Positions 54,683-63,832 of a stretch of DNA of 64,000 nt are shown piece by piece (position 1 is the first letter of the stretch; each line of letters begins with the position of its first letter). This stretch comes from Pelagimonas sp. (GTDB taxonomy: Bacteria; Pseudomonadota; Alphaproteobacteria; Rhodobacterales; Rhodobacteraceae): the NCBI GenBank assembly GCA_025210345.1, contig JAOARX010000038.1, positions 1 through 64,000 of the forward strand, read 5' to 3'. A program made the position numbers and the translations under genes. The notes below the pieces were generated by a model. That model was not told where the DNA came from. It did no database searches and saw only the letters and a list, made by a program, of their open reading frames with translations.

Positions 54683-54885
54683 CACCGCAACCCCTGTAAA
54701 CCCCACAATCCTCCAGCAGAGTATCGGAGAGAGTTTTAGGCTTGGTTGCGAAATTACTTTCAATCTGCACGGCCCGACGGGTTGCCCCACCGGATCGTGC
54801 CACAGTCAAACCCACCACAGTACCGCATGGCAAAGGGGACCCCCCTGCACCATCCAATCCGCTGCATGTGGTGGTCGGATACATC

Positions 54886-56886
54886 TTATTCGAATTCCAT
54901 GATCACATCGTCAACCGCAAGACTGTCGCCCGCCGCCGCGTTGATTTTCGAGACCTTGCCCTTGCGCTCGGCGCGCAGGATGTTCTCCATCTTCATGGCT
55001 TCGACGGTGCACAGCGCCTGGCCTTCCTGAACCTCGTCACCGACTTCGACATCGACTTTGACGATCAGACCCGGCATCGGGCAGAGCAGCATTTTCGACG
55101 TGTCCGGCGGCAGTTTCTCGGGCATCAGGGCCGCAAGTTCCGCCTGACGCGGGCTGCGGACATGCACCTTGAGATCGGCCCCCCGCGAACGAATGCGGAA
55201 GCCATGGGTGATCTTGTCGACCTTGAGAACCAGCCCTTCGCCGCCAACACTCATGCTGGCAAGGCTGTCTCCTGGCGTCCAATCCCCTTCGACGCGCAGT
55301 TCCGAACCATCGGCGAATTTCACGGTCGATCCGGCCTGATCCGCTTCGATGCTGACATCAAACGATGCGCCTTGCAGAGCAACGTTCCATTCGGTGCCGA
55401 CGCGGCGTTCGTGGTTGTCCAAACGGCCCGAAACACGGGTGCGACGGATCTCTGCCACGCGGTTCATCGCTGCCGCGGCTGCCGCCACGCGCTTGAGTTC
55501 AGCCTCGTCAAGGGTCACGCCCTCAAAACCATCAGGATACTGTTCTTCGATGAATGCAGTGGTCATGTCACCGTCGATAAAGATCTGGTGATCCATCACC
55601 GCCGCCACGAAAGGCAGATTGTGGCCAATGCCTTCGACCTCAAAGCTGTCCAGCGCGTTGCGCATGGTTTCGATGGCTTCGCCACGGGTCGGCGCCCAGG
55701 TGCACAGCTTGGCGATCATCGGGTCATAATACATCGAGATCTCACCGCCCTCATAGACGCCGGTGTCATTGCGCACGATGCCCGCGCCCAGTTCGCCTTC
55801 GGCCGGGGGACGATAGCGGGTCAGACGACCGATCGAGGGCAGGAAGTTGCGATAGGGATCTTCCGCATAAAGACGGTTTTCAATCGCCCAGCCGTTGATC
55901 TTTACATCGTCCTGCGTGATGCTCAGCGGCTCGCCGTTGGCGACACGGATCATCTGCTCCACAAGGTCAACACCGGTGATCAATTCGGTCACGGGGTGTT
56001 CCACCTGCAGGCGGGTGTTCATTTCCAGGAAGTAGAAGTTCTTGTCACCATCGACGATGAATTCCACGGTGCCCGCCGAGGCATAGCCCACGGCCTTGGC
56101 CAGCGCGACCGACTGTTCGCCCATGGCTTTGCGGGTGGCTTCGTCCAGGAAGGGCGACGGCGCTTCTTCGACGACTTTCTGGTTGCGGCGCTGGATCGAG
56201 CATTCGCGCTCGGCCAGGTAGATGCCATTGCCATGCGCGTCGCACAGAACCTGAATTTCGATGTGGCGCGGCTGGGTCACGAATTTTTCGATAAAGATCC
56301 GGTCATCCCCAAACGAGTTGGCCGCTTCGTTCTTGGAGGACTGAAAGCCTTCGCGGGCCTCTTCGTCATTCCACGCGATGCGCATGCCTTTCCCGCCGCC
56401 ACCGGCAGAGGCCTTGATCATCACCGGATAGCCGATCTCATTCGAGATTTTCACGGCTTCGTCCGCGTCTTCGATCAGGCCCATATAGCCCGGAACGGTC
56501 GAAACCTGCGCGTCCTGCGCGATTTTCTTCGAGGTGATCTTGTCGCCCATGGCCTCAATCGCCCCTTTGGGGGGGCCAATAAAGGCGACGCCGGCGGCCT
56601 CGAGGACCTCGGCAAATTTCGCGTTTTCCGACAGGAAGCCATACCCGGGATGCACCGCCTGTGCGCCGGATTGCTTGATGGCGTCCATGACCTTGTCGAT
56701 CACGATATACGACTGGTTCGCGGGGGGCGGGCCAATGTGGATGGCTTCGTCAGCCATCTGAACATGCAACGCCTGCTTGTCCGCGTCTGAGTAAATCGCG
56801 ACGGTCTTGATACCCATCTTGCGGGCGGTCTTGATGACGCGACAGGCGATCTCGCCCCGGTTCGCAATCAGAATTTTATCGAACAT
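54886..56886 (-). CDS. pccA: Propionyl-CoA carboxylase biotin subunit (alpha)
   Basis: Biotin carboxylase plus biotin carrier of propionyl-CoA carboxylase. The 666 residues open with MFDKILIANRGEIACRVIKTARKMGIKTVAIYSDAD and have the ATP-grasp elements (SAGGGGKGMRIAWND; RHIEIQVLCDAHGNGIYLAERECSIQRRNQKVVEEAPSP; FLEMNTRLQVEHPVTE), a BT-type linker domain, and the C-terminal biotinyl Lys in VEAMKMENILRAERKGKV. With PccB it makes (S)-methylmalonyl-CoA. Transcribed toward scpA; pccB lies 1.7 kb upstream with four small genes between. Confidence 0.98.
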   Translation of the reverse strand: MFDKILIANRGEIACRVIKTARKMGIKTVAIYSDADKQALHVQMADEAIHIGPPPANQSYIVIDKVMDAIKQSGAQAVHPGYGFLSENAKFAEVLEAAGVAFIGPPKGAIEAMGDKITSKKIAQDAQVSTVPGYMGLIEDADEAVKISNEIGYPVMIKASAGGGGKGMRIAWNDEEAREGFQSSKNEAANSFGDDRIFIEKFVTQPRHIEIQVLCDAHGNGIYLAERECSIQRRNQKVVEEAPSPFLDEATRKAMGEQSVALAKAVGYASAGTVEFIVDGDKNFYFLEMNTRLQVEHPVTELITGVDLVEQMIRVANGEPLSITQDDVKINGWAIENRLYAEDPYRNFLPSIGRLTRYRPPAEGELGAGIVRNDTGVYEGGEISMYYDPMIAKLCTWAPTRGEAIETMRNALDSFEVEGIGHNLPFVAAVMDHQIFIDGDMTTAFIEEQYPDGFEGVTLDEAELKRVAAAAAAMNRVAEIRRTRVSGRLDNHERRVGTEWNVALQGASFDVSIEADQAGSTVKFADGSELRVEGDWTPGDSLASMSVGGEGLVLKVDKITHGFRIRSRGADLKVHVRSPRQAELAALMPEKLPPDTSKMLLCPMPGLIVKVDVEVGDEVQEGQALCTVEAMKMENILRAERKGKVSKINAAAGDSLAVDDVIMEFE

Positions 56887-56958
56887 AACTGTCCTTTCTT
56901 CTTTAGTGGCCCCGCATGGGCGCGTGTGTCTGAGGTGTGTTCACTTGAAGGGCTGGGC

Positions 56959-57321
56959 TCATTCCCATGGCTCATCCTCTTCAAAAGCTTCGGGAAAAGC
57001 GGCGCGGGCGGCGGTTTCGTCGATCACCAGCACGGCTTCGTAGTCTTCGGGATCAAAGGGATCGTCGTAGGGCAGCACTTCGCGCCCAAACAGCCAGCTC
57101 AGCCGGCCAGCATCCAGGTTGCCGCGCTCAAACGGTTGATCGCCGAAATGCTGCCACAGCGCTTTCATAAAAGCGGTGTCAGCCTTGCGATCCGCCGGGC
57201 GGCGGTCACGGTAGCGCTCAAGCCGCTTCAATGGGGTCACCCCACGCGGATTGGCACGACGGATTGTGAATTGGAAATCGGATGAGGGCATACGCCCCGG
57301 GAAGCCGCGATGCTTCAACAT
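56959..57321 (-). CDS. Small conserved protein upstream of pccA
   Basis: A 120-residue soluble protein (MPSSDFQFTIRRANPRGVTPLKRLERYRDRRPADRKADTAFMKALWQHFGDQPFERGNLDAGRLSWLFGREVLPYDDPFDPEDYEAVLVIDETAARAAFPEAF). The acidic C-terminus and pattern are not familiar. AGGAGGT six bases before the ATG at 57321 makes the start secure. It is 72 bases from pccA and likely in its transcript. Confidence 0.75.
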   Translation of the reverse strand: MLKHRGFPGRMPSSDFQFTIRRANPRGVTPLKRLERYRDRRPADRKADTAFMKALWQHFGDQPFERGNLDAGRLSWLFGREVLPYDDPFDPEDYEAVLVIDETAARAAFPEAFEEDEPWE

Positions 57322-57390
57322 GCCAGCACCTCCTGTAGGTCAGGGGCCGGCGAAACCGGGACGGGCGCAAACGCCCGCCCCAAGTTGTAC

Positions 57391-57537
57391 TTATTTGTAC
57401 TTGCCGGTGTAGACCGGTTCAACGCTGATGGGCTCTGGATCGACCACAACGTATTCTTCTTCTTGTGCGCCACCGCCGCATGCTGCCACACCGGCAACCA
57501 TTGCGAACATGGCAAGCAGTTTGATGCTCTTTGACAT
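57391..57537 (-). CDS. 48-residue lipoprotein
   Basis: A very small lipoprotein: MSKSIKLLAMFAMVAGVAAC followed by GGGAQEEEYVVVDPEPISVEPVYTGKYK. The lipobox is GVAAC; the mature part is only 29 residues, acidic and rich in Val and Pro. AAGGAAAG precedes the ATG at 57537, and a GC hairpin (57362-57377) follows the stop. It sits between the pccA-upstream small gene and the DUF6497 gene. Confidence 0.8.
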   Translation of the reverse strand: MSKSIKLLAMFAMVAGVAACGGGAQEEEYVVVDPEPISVEPVYTGKYK

Positions 57538-57754
57538 CTTTCCTTACTCCTATAGCAGTCCACAGTTCCAGACGGTTTCATCTGCCCGCCCGGCCCTGAC
57601 CTCGAGGTATTGATTGCTTGGGTGCAATCACCGCCGACACTATCGGAGATTGTTTGGAAAAGATACGAAATCCGACCCAAGGTTTCGGGTTGTGACGCAG
57701 AAGCCTCAGAAACTTGTCCACATGAGAGTCGCGCCGCAAGATATTGTGTTTTCA

Positions 57755-58222
57755 TCAAAAAGCCTCCCAGATGCAGAGGCCGTCTTTGACGCTGAAACGT
57801 TCGAAAAACTGCGGTGTGTCCGGCGTCATGACGCCAAATTCGACCGGCTCACGCATCAGTGTAATCAGGATCTGCCCGGCTTTTTCACCCGACCGGGTCA
57901 ACTCCGGCAGCGCGAAATCCTGGCACAAAACGCCAAAATCTTCCGCCATATCGTGATACCCGCGCCCGTCCTGTCCCAGTTCGGGCGCGACAAAGCGAAA
58001 GCGGATGGCGTCCGCCCCGGCATCCGTGTCGATGATCTTGTCATGCAGCGCAATCTGTTGCCCCGAAGGCAGAACCGGCAGTTCCGCCGCCATCACCATA
58101 TCTGGCAACAGCACTGCGAACAGGGGGGCAAGTGCGCGACCCCGACCCCGTTTCCAGGTTCCTCCCGCCGGGATCGCGCGGACCTTGGGCTCGCCCGAAG
58201 GTCTGTGTGCCAGCGCGCTCAT
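57755..58222 (-). CDS. DUF6497-type exported protein
   Basis: A 155-residue protein with a long, basic leader ending in a hydrophobic stretch (RALAPLFAVLLPDMVMAAE) and a domain I associate with DUF6497 of Rhodobacterales (LPSGQQIALHDKIIDTDAGADAIRFRFVAPELGQ; DFGVLCQDFALPELTRSGEKAGQILITLMREPVEFGVMTPDTPQFFERFSVKDGLCIWEAF). Function unknown. Its ATG overlaps the stop of the preceding gene by four bases. Likely periplasmic or membrane-bound. Part of the pccB-pccA interval. Confidence 0.78.
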   Translation of the reverse strand: MSALAHRPSGEPKVRAIPAGGTWKRGRGRALAPLFAVLLPDMVMAAELPVLPSGQQIALHDKIIDTDAGADAIRFRFVAPELGQDGRGYHDMAEDFGVLCQDFALPELTRSGEKAGQILITLMREPVEFGVMTPDTPQFFERFSVKDGLCIWEAF

Positions 58223-58563
58223 GGGCGGCGCTCCTGCGCCCAGGCCTGCCAGCGGCGCTGATGCGCGGGGCTGGCCAAGAGCGCCTCGATCTTCAAGGGA
58301 ACCTCGGCGGGGATATGCCCCTGAACACGTCCCCCTGCGGTTACGGTCAAACCCTCGTGATCGGACACAATCCGTACCACAGGAGAGAAGCCACGCAACC
58401 CCTTTAGCGCGCGCCACAGATCCTGGCGAATCTGGCGCGCCAAACGCCCCTTGCGCATGGTGGGAAACCGCGCCGTGGCCATCACGTCGAAACGTGGCGG
58501 CCAATGGCGCGCCAGCGTATAAGACGCCTCGTCCTCATGGATATGCCAGCTGTTGCGACGCAC
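58219..58563 (-). CDS. Small basic protein downstream of pccB
   Basis: A 114-residue protein (VRRNSWHIHEDEASYTLARHWPPRFDVMATARFPTMRKGRLARQIRQDLWRALKGLRGFSPVVRIVSDHEGLTVTAGGRVQGHIPAEVPLKIEALLASPAHQRRWQAWAQERRP). The start is taken as GTG at 58563, where GGGGGA lies five bases upstream; no ATG comes before residue 28. It is 61 bases after pccB and its stop overlaps the DUF6497 start. No domain is recognised; this pair is a usual companion of pccB in related genomes. Confidence 0.75.
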   Translation of the reverse strand: MRRNSWHIHEDEASYTLARHWPPRFDVMATARFPTMRKGRLARQIRQDLWRALKGLRGFSPVVRIVSDHEGLTVTAGGRVQGHIPAEVPLKIEALLASPAHQRRWQAWAQERRP

Positions 58564-58624
58564 CTGTTCCCCCCGGGTTCGATGGGGCCCGTGACCGCGC
58601 CCCAATCCTGTCAATAATTCTGCC

Positions 58625-60157
58625 TTAGAGCGGAATATTGTCGTGCTTTTTCCACGGGTTCTCGAGCTTCTTGTTGCGAAGCATCGCAAAGGCCCGGGCC
58701 ACGCGCTTGCGGGTCGATTTCGGCTGGATCACCTCGTCGATAAAGCCGCGCTCTGCCGCCACAAACGGGTTGGCAAAACGGTCTTCATATTCGCTGGTGT
58801 GCGCCGCGATCTTATCCGCGTCGCCCAGATCGGCCCGGTGAATGATCTCAACCGCACCCTTCGCGCCCATCACCGCGATCTCGGCCGTCGGCCAGGCATA
58901 GTTCACATCGCCGCGCAGGTGCTTGGACGCCATAACATCATAGGCGCCACCATAGGCTTTGCGGGTGATTACGGTGACCTTGGGCACTGTTGCCTCGCCA
59001 TAGGCGAACAGCAGTTTTGCGCCGTGCTTGATGACGCCGCCATATTCCTGCGAGGTGCCCGGCAAAAAGCCCGGAACGTCAACCAGGGTGAGAACCGGGA
59101 TCTCGAACGCATCGCAGAAGCGCACGAACCGCGCCGCCTTGCGCGAGCTGTCGATATCCAGACATCCCGCCAGAACCATCGGCTGGTTGGCCACCACACC
59201 CACGGTCTGCCCTTCGAGACGCACGAAACCGGTGATCATGTTCTTGGCGAAATCCTCTTGGATTTCATAGAAGTCGCCCTCATCCGCCAGCTTGGTAATC
59301 AGCTCTTTCATGTCGTAGGGCGTGTTCGGGTTCTCGGGCACCAGGGTGTCGAGACTGTCCTCGATGCGGTCCACATCATCAAAGAAGGGACGCACCGGCG
59401 CCTTGTCGCGGTTGTTGAGCGGCAAAAAGTCCACCAGGCGGCGCACTTCGGCCAGCGCTTCGACGTCGTTTTCAAACGCGCCATCCGCAACCGAGGATTT
59501 CTTGGTATGGGTCGATGCCCCGCCCAGCTCTTCTGCGGTGACGACCTCGTTGGTGACGGTTTTCACAACGTCGGGGCCGGTCACGAACATGTAAGAGCTG
59601 TCTTTGACCATAAAGATAAAGTCAGTGATCGCGGGCGAATACACCGCGCCACCGGCGCAGGGGCCCATGATAACGGAAATCTGCGGCACAACGCCCGAAG
59701 CCATAATGTTGCGCTGGAAGATCTCCGCGTAACCCGCAAGCGCATCCACGCCTTCCTGAATACGCGCACCGCCCGAATCGTTCAGACCAATGACAGGCGC
59801 GCCGTTTTGCACGGCCATATCCATGATCTTGCAGATCTTTTGCGCGTGGGTCTCGGACACCGAGCCGCCCAGAACGGTGAAATCCTGGCTGAACACATAG
59901 ACCATGCGCCCATTGATTGTGCCCCAGCCGGTGACAACACCATCGCCGTAGGGACGGTTTTCTTCCATGCCGAACTCGGTGCAGCGGTGGGCCTTGAAGG
60001 TGTCGTACTCTTCAAAGCTTCCTTCGTCCAACAGCAGTTCAATCCGCTCGCGCGCGGTCAGCTTGCCCTTGGCGTGCTGCGCGTCAATGCGGCGCTGTCC
60101 GCCCCCCAGTCGGGCGTTTTCGCGGCGATCGTGCAATTCCTGGAGGATATCTTTCAT
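58625..60157 (-). CDS. pccB: Propionyl-CoA carboxylase carboxyltransferase subunit (beta)
   Basis: Transfers the carboxyl group from carboxybiotin to propionyl-CoA. The 510 residues begin [52 protein letters not shown] and show [77 protein letters not shown] and [61 protein letters not shown] precedes the ATG at 60157. Upstream lie TTTGC-type repeats, the binding motif of the PccR regulator. Confidence 0.98.
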   Translation of the reverse strand: MKDILQELHDRRENARLGGGQRRIDAQHAKGKLTARERIELLLDEGSFEEYDTFKAHRCTEFGMEENRPYGDGVVTGWGTINGRMVYVFSQDFTVLGGSVSETHAQKICKIMDMAVQNGAPVIGLNDSGGARIQEGVDALAGYAEIFQRNIMASGVVPQISVIMGPCAGGAVYSPAITDFIFMVKDSSYMFVTGPDVVKTVTNEVVTAEELGGASTHTKKSSVADGAFENDVEALAEVRRLVDFLPLNNRDKAPVRPFFDDVDRIEDSLDTLVPENPNTPYDMKELITKLADEGDFYEIQEDFAKNMITGFVRLEGQTVGVVANQPMVLAGCLDIDSSRKAARFVRFCDAFEIPVLTLVDVPGFLPGTSQEYGGVIKHGAKLLFAYGEATVPKVTVITRKAYGGAYDVMASKHLRGDVNYAWPTAEIAVMGAKGAVEIIHRADLGDADKIAAHTSEYEDRFANPFVAAERGFIDEVIQPKSTRKRVARAFAMLRNKKLENPWKKHDNIPL

Positions 60158-60217
60158 GCGGCTCCCCTTTCCATTTTGCTGAAACATACAGCGCGTGGAC
60201 CATCTCTCAAGCATTTC

Positions 60218-60276
60218 TTCGCAAATTTGCAAATTTCGCAAAACCACTGGATAGCAAAACGCAAATCAGCAAATTT
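60218..60276. promoter_or_regulatory. ScfR/PccR-type operator cluster at the pccB promoter
   Basis: GCAAA occurs six times between 60221 and 60273 (60221, 60229, 60238, 60254, 60261, 60269), including the palindrome GCAAATTTGC (60221-60230) and a perfect TTTGCAAA (60226-60233). The motif described for PccR in Rhodobacter sphaeroides is paired TTTGCAAA. The cluster lies between divergent pccB and an MFS gene. Confidence 0.8.
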
Positions 60277-60365
60277 CACGCCCATGCCACCCATCGGCAA
60301 ATCATTTCCAATTTTGACCAAACGGACCAGTTTACTTTCATCCATAGCCGGATTACCGATTCAAG

Positions 60366-61589
60366 ATGCATACCCCTGAACACGCCCGGTTTCTAGACCG
60401 GACCACCCCGCCACACGTGGTGACCCTGACCTTGCTGGCCGGCATTGCCGCCCTGTCCATGAGCGTGTTTATCCCCAGCCTCAACATGATGACCGCGCAT
60501 TTCGAGACCTCTTATAGCGTCATGCAACTGGCCGTTGCCGGGTATCTTGGGGCAAACGCCCTGTTGCAGGTGGTCATCGGCCCCATGTCCGATGCCTGGG
60601 GCCGCCGCCCGGTGATCTTGGGATCGTTGGTGGTGTTTTGCATTGCCACCCTGGGGTGCATCTGGGCCACCAATGTCTGGGTGTTCTTGACCTTTCGAAT
60701 GATCCAGGCAGCCATTGCCACGACACTTGTACTCAGCCGTGCGGCCATTCGCGACCTGTACGATACACGCGAAGCGGCCTCGATGATCGGCTATGTCACC
60801 ATGGGCATGTCGCTGGTGCCCATGGTCGGCCCGCTGATCGGCGGCGTCCTGGGGGAACATTATGGCTGGCAGGCCAATTTCTGGCTGCTGTTCGTGCTGG
60901 GCGCCGCGATGCTGTTGGTCACCCAGGTCGATTTCAAGGAAACCCTGCGCCTGCAGGGGCAACCCCTGATGGCCCAGATCCGCGACTATCCCGAATTACT
61001 GACCTCACCGCGCTTTTGGGGCTATGCGCTGGCCTGCGCCTTTGCCTCGGGTGCGTTCTTTTCCTACTTGGGCGGGGGCGCCTACGTCGGGGATGAAATC
61101 TATGGGCTTGAGCCATCGCAAACCGGGTTCTACTTTGGCGCCCCGGCTGCCGGGTACTTTTTCGGCAACTACCTGACAGGTCGCTTTGCGGGTCGGGTGG
61201 GCATCAACCGGTTGATTTTATTGGGATGCCTAGCTTCGGCGGCTGGCTTGCTTTTGATGGCGACCCTCTTTCTGAGCGGACACGGATCGGCGCAGGCGTT
61301 CTTTTTCCTGATGGGCTTCGTGGGGCTTGGCAATGGGCTTACCTTGCCGAATTCCACCGCCGGGATGCTCTCGGTGCGGCCCCATCTGGCGGGCTCGGCC
61401 TCGGGTTTGGGGGGCGCGATCAACCTGGGCGGTGGCGCTGCCCTATCGGCGCTGGCAGGCACCCTTCTTACCCCGGAAACCGGCGCCATACCCCTGATTT
61501 GGCTTATGCTTTTCGTTACGATTGCCTCACTTGTGTGCATTCTATACGTCATTCACCGACAAAAGCGCCTAAGCGGTCTGGACGCCTGA
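60366..61589 (+). CDS. Bcr/CflA-type MFS efflux transporter
   Basis: A 407-residue drug-resistance type major facilitator with twelve membrane helices. It shows motif A (VIGPMSDAWGRRPVILGS), the typical start TLLAGIAALSMSVFIPSLNMM, the helix 4/5 region LSRAAIRDLYDTREAASMIGYVTMGMSLVPMVGPLIGG (motif C-like) and GYFFGNYLTGRFAGRVG. Divergent from pccB across the TTTGC repeats, so it may come under the same regulator, and it is located between pccB and that regulator. Substrate unknown. Confidence 0.9.
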   Translation: MHTPEHARFLDRTTPPHVVTLTLLAGIAALSMSVFIPSLNMMTAHFETSYSVMQLAVAGYLGANALLQVVIGPMSDAWGRRPVILGSLVVFCIATLGCIWATNVWVFLTFRMIQAAIATTLVLSRAAIRDLYDTREAASMIGYVTMGMSLVPMVGPLIGGVLGEHYGWQANFWLLFVLGAAMLLVTQVDFKETLRLQGQPLMAQIRDYPELLTSPRFWGYALACAFASGAFFSYLGGGAYVGDEIYGLEPSQTGFYFGAPAAGYFFGNYLTGRFAGRVGINRLILLGCLASAAGLLLMATLFLSGHGSAQAFFFLMGFVGLGNGLTLPNSTAGMLSVRPHLAGSASGLGGAINLGGGAALSALAGTLLTPETGAIPLIWLMLFVTIASLVCILYVIHRQKRLSGLDA

Positions 61590-61601
61590 GCGGATTGTGT
61601 T

Positions 61602-61635
61602 GCAAAGTTTCAGCGGGAGCGCGCAAATCTGCAAA
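61602..61635. promoter_or_regulatory. ScfR/PccR-type repeats before the regulator gene
   Basis: GCAAA copies at 61602, 61623 and 61631, including GCAAATCTGCAAA (61623-61635), about 80-110 bases before the regulator ATG. This suggests autoregulation. Confidence 0.7.
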
Positions 61636-61715
61636 GATCCCCGAAAAGGGGAGGACGGAAACCTGTGTGCATTACGAACGTTAAGACCTGCGCCAAGGCG
61701 CAGGAGGAAAAGACC

Positions 61716-63116
61716 ATGGCAACGCAGAAACTCTATGCAGGCGCAAAACTTCGTGACATACGCACCCGACTTGGGCTGACGCAAAAGGATTTCGCGGCAA
61801 AGCTTGGCATTTCCCTGCCCTACCTCAACCAGATGGAAAACAACAACCGACCGGTTTCAACCACGGTTGTCTTGTCGCTGGCGCAGGAATTCGGTTTTGA
61901 CGTCACCGAGTTGGGCCAGGGAGATGCGGAACGGCTTGTGTCCGACATGCGCGAGGCCCTCGCTGATCCGGTGTTTGGTGAAAGTGCGCCACAATTGGCC
62001 GATCTGCGCCTGACCGCATCGAACGCCCCAGCCCTTGCGCGGGCCTTTCTGGCGCTGCATCGCGCCTACCGACAAACCCACGAGCGGCTTGCTTCGCTGG
62101 ACGAAGCCCTAGGCCGCGAAGGCACACAACTGCAGCCCAGCCCTTGGGAAGAGGTGCGCGACTTTTTCCATTATTGCGACAACTATATCGACGCCGTGGA
62201 CCGCGCCGCCGAGCATTTCGCCGCCAAACTAGGGACCGATGGAAACCTGCGCGCTGTTCTCGCGACCCGCCTTGGGCAAAGCGGCATTCGGGTCAGCTTT
62301 TCGGCCAAAGCGCCCCTGCGCAGCTATGATGCTGAGCGCAGCCAGTTGGTGATTTCGTCGCTTGTACCTGTCGAAACCCAGACCTTTCAACTGCTGGTCC
62401 AAATCGCCCTGCTTCAGCAAAATCAATTGCTTGACGCAACTTTGGATCTGGCGCGGTTTCAATCTGACGAAGCGCGCTCGATCGCGAAAATGGGGCTGGC
62501 GAACTATTTTGCCGGGGCGGCGATCATGCCATACAAGCGCTTTCTAGAAGCGGCACAGGAAACGCGACACGACCTGGAACTGCTTTCAACCCAGTTTGGC
62601 GCATCCATCGAGCAGGTCGCCCATCGCCTGTCCACGCTGCAGCGCCCCGGCGCCAAGGGGGTGCCGTTTTTCTTTGTTCGCGTGGATCAGGCCGGCACCA
62701 TCACCAAGCGCCATTCGGCCACGCGACTGCAATTCGCGCGGTTTGGCGGCGCCTGCCCCCTTTGGAATGTTCACAAGGCTTTCGAAGCGCCAAGGCAGTT
62801 CCTGCGCCAACTGGCGGAAACCCCGGACGGCGTGCGCTATATCAGCCTTGCGCGGGATGTCTCGAAGACCGGCGGGCATTTTGGGGCCCCCATGCGCCGC
62901 TATGCAATCGCGCTTGGTTGCGAAGTGCGGCATGCAGCAGCACTGGTCTATGCCGATGATCTGGATTTTACCCGCGCGGCCTCATTTGCGCCGATCGGCA
63001 TCTCCTGCCGGATCTGCGAGCGCATCAATTGCCATCAGCGGTCTGTCCCGCCTCTGGAAAAACGCCTGTCGATCACGCCGATGCAACGCGATGTGCTGCC
63101 CTATACGCTTGAATGA
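61716..63116 (+). CDS. pccR: ScfR-family regulator of propionyl-CoA metabolism (PccR-like)
   Basis: A 466-residue short-chain fatty acyl-CoA regulator. Residues 5-65 are an XRE helix-turn-helix (YAGAKLRDIRTRLGLTQKDFAAKLGISLPYLNQMENNNRPVSTTVVLSLAQEFGF), the middle is an IrrE/DUF955-like part (FQSDEARSIAKMGLANYFAGAAIMPYKRFLEAAQETRHDLELLSTQFGASIEQVAHRLSTLQ), and the end a DUF2083 domain with Cys cluster (PIGISCRICERINCHQRSVPP). In Rhodobacter PccR activates pccB and related genes with a CoA ligand. AGGAGGAAA makes ATG 61716 the start. It ends overlapping the convergent amidase gene by 16 bases. Confidence 0.93.
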   Translation: MATQKLYAGAKLRDIRTRLGLTQKDFAAKLGISLPYLNQMENNNRPVSTTVVLSLAQEFGFDVTELGQGDAERLVSDMREALADPVFGESAPQLADLRLTASNAPALARAFLALHRAYRQTHERLASLDEALGREGTQLQPSPWEEVRDFFHYCDNYIDAVDRAAEHFAAKLGTDGNLRAVLATRLGQSGIRVSFSAKAPLRSYDAERSQLVISSLVPVETQTFQLLVQIALLQQNQLLDATLDLARFQSDEARSIAKMGLANYFAGAAIMPYKRFLEAAQETRHDLELLSTQFGASIEQVAHRLSTLQRPGAKGVPFFFVRVDQAGTITKRHSATRLQFARFGGACPLWNVHKAFEAPRQFLRQLAETPDGVRYISLARDVSKTGGHFGAPMRRYAIALGCEVRHAAALVYADDLDFTRAASFAPIGISCRICERINCHQRSVPPLEKRLSITPMQRDVLPYTLE

Positions 63117-63823
63117 TTTCCGATGGTTGAGGCCTGCGGATCGGAATCTAACACGGACCAACGATTGGCCAGATCCGCCATCAGGGCGCTATCCGTCTCA
63201 TCCAACGGCCCATCCGCCCATGGTCGAAACCGCATGCGGAACGCGTTTAAAACCGCCTCTTCCTGGCCCGGGGCGGCATCGTAGCCAAATCTTTGCGCAT
63301 CCGCATAAAAATCACCCGGCGTCGCCAGCCGCGGCCAGATCGCCAACCCCTGTCGCGCCAAACGGCGCCAGTCGAACCGCCGACCGGGATCAATCTTACG
63401 CCCCAAGGCCGTGTCGGAATGACCAATGACATGTTCGGGCGGGATTCGCCACCGGGCCATGATGCCCGACAACAACCGTTCCAAAACAACCATTTGTGGC
63501 TCGGGAAAGGGGTGGAAACCGGTGTTGGCGATCTCAATCCCGATGGAACGCGAATTCACATCCGTGCACGCGCCCCAAGATCCCCGTCCCGCATGCCAAG
63601 CGCGATCCGCCTCGCGCACCAACTGCCAAAGCCGTCCGTCTTCGGCCAGGACATAGTGGGCCGAGACTTCGTTTTCAGGGTTGCACAATACGTCGCGCGC
63701 GGCCCGCGCACAGGACATGGCGGTATAGTGCAACATCACCATGTCCGGTTGTTGGACCCCGCGCCGGGGCCCAAAATTCGCAGAGGGATGCCAGATGGCC
63801 CCGGTCGCGTCCTTCGCTGCCAT
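63101..63823 (-). CDS. N-acetylmuramoyl-L-alanine amidase (AmpD type)
   Basis: A 240-residue Amidase_2 enzyme cleaving N-acetylmuramyl-peptide bonds. Zinc ligands: His in MVMLHYTAMS, His and Asp of IGHSDTALGRKIDPGRRFDW; SRSIGIEIANTGFHPFPEPQMVVLERLLSGIM is also typical. No signal peptide, so it likely recycles anhydromuropeptides in the cytoplasm. GTG 63826 and ATG 63823 are adjacent; ATG is chosen. It begins nine bases after the stop of the partial gene upstream. Confidence 0.93.
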   Translation of the reverse strand: MAAKDATGAIWHPSANFGPRRGVQQPDMVMLHYTAMSCARAARDVLCNPENEVSAHYVLAEDGRLWQLVREADRAWHAGRGSWGACTDVNSRSIGIEIANTGFHPFPEPQMVVLERLLSGIMARWRIPPEHVIGHSDTALGRKIDPGRRFDWRRLARQGLAIWPRLATPGDFYADAQRFGYDAAPGQEEAVLNAFRMRFRPWADGPLDETDSALMADLANRWSVLDSDPQASTIGNHSSV

Positions 63824-63832
63824 CACCGCGGC

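Noticed and set aside
54742-56790. Long plus-strand open frame (682 codons) opposite pccA
   Set aside because: It is the antisense of the pccA codons in GC-rich DNA. The product is rich in Arg, His and Phe with no known domain; pccA is unambiguous.
58643-60379. Plus-strand open frame of 578 codons opposite pccB
   Set aside because: Shadow of pccB, rich in His and Arg, no domain.
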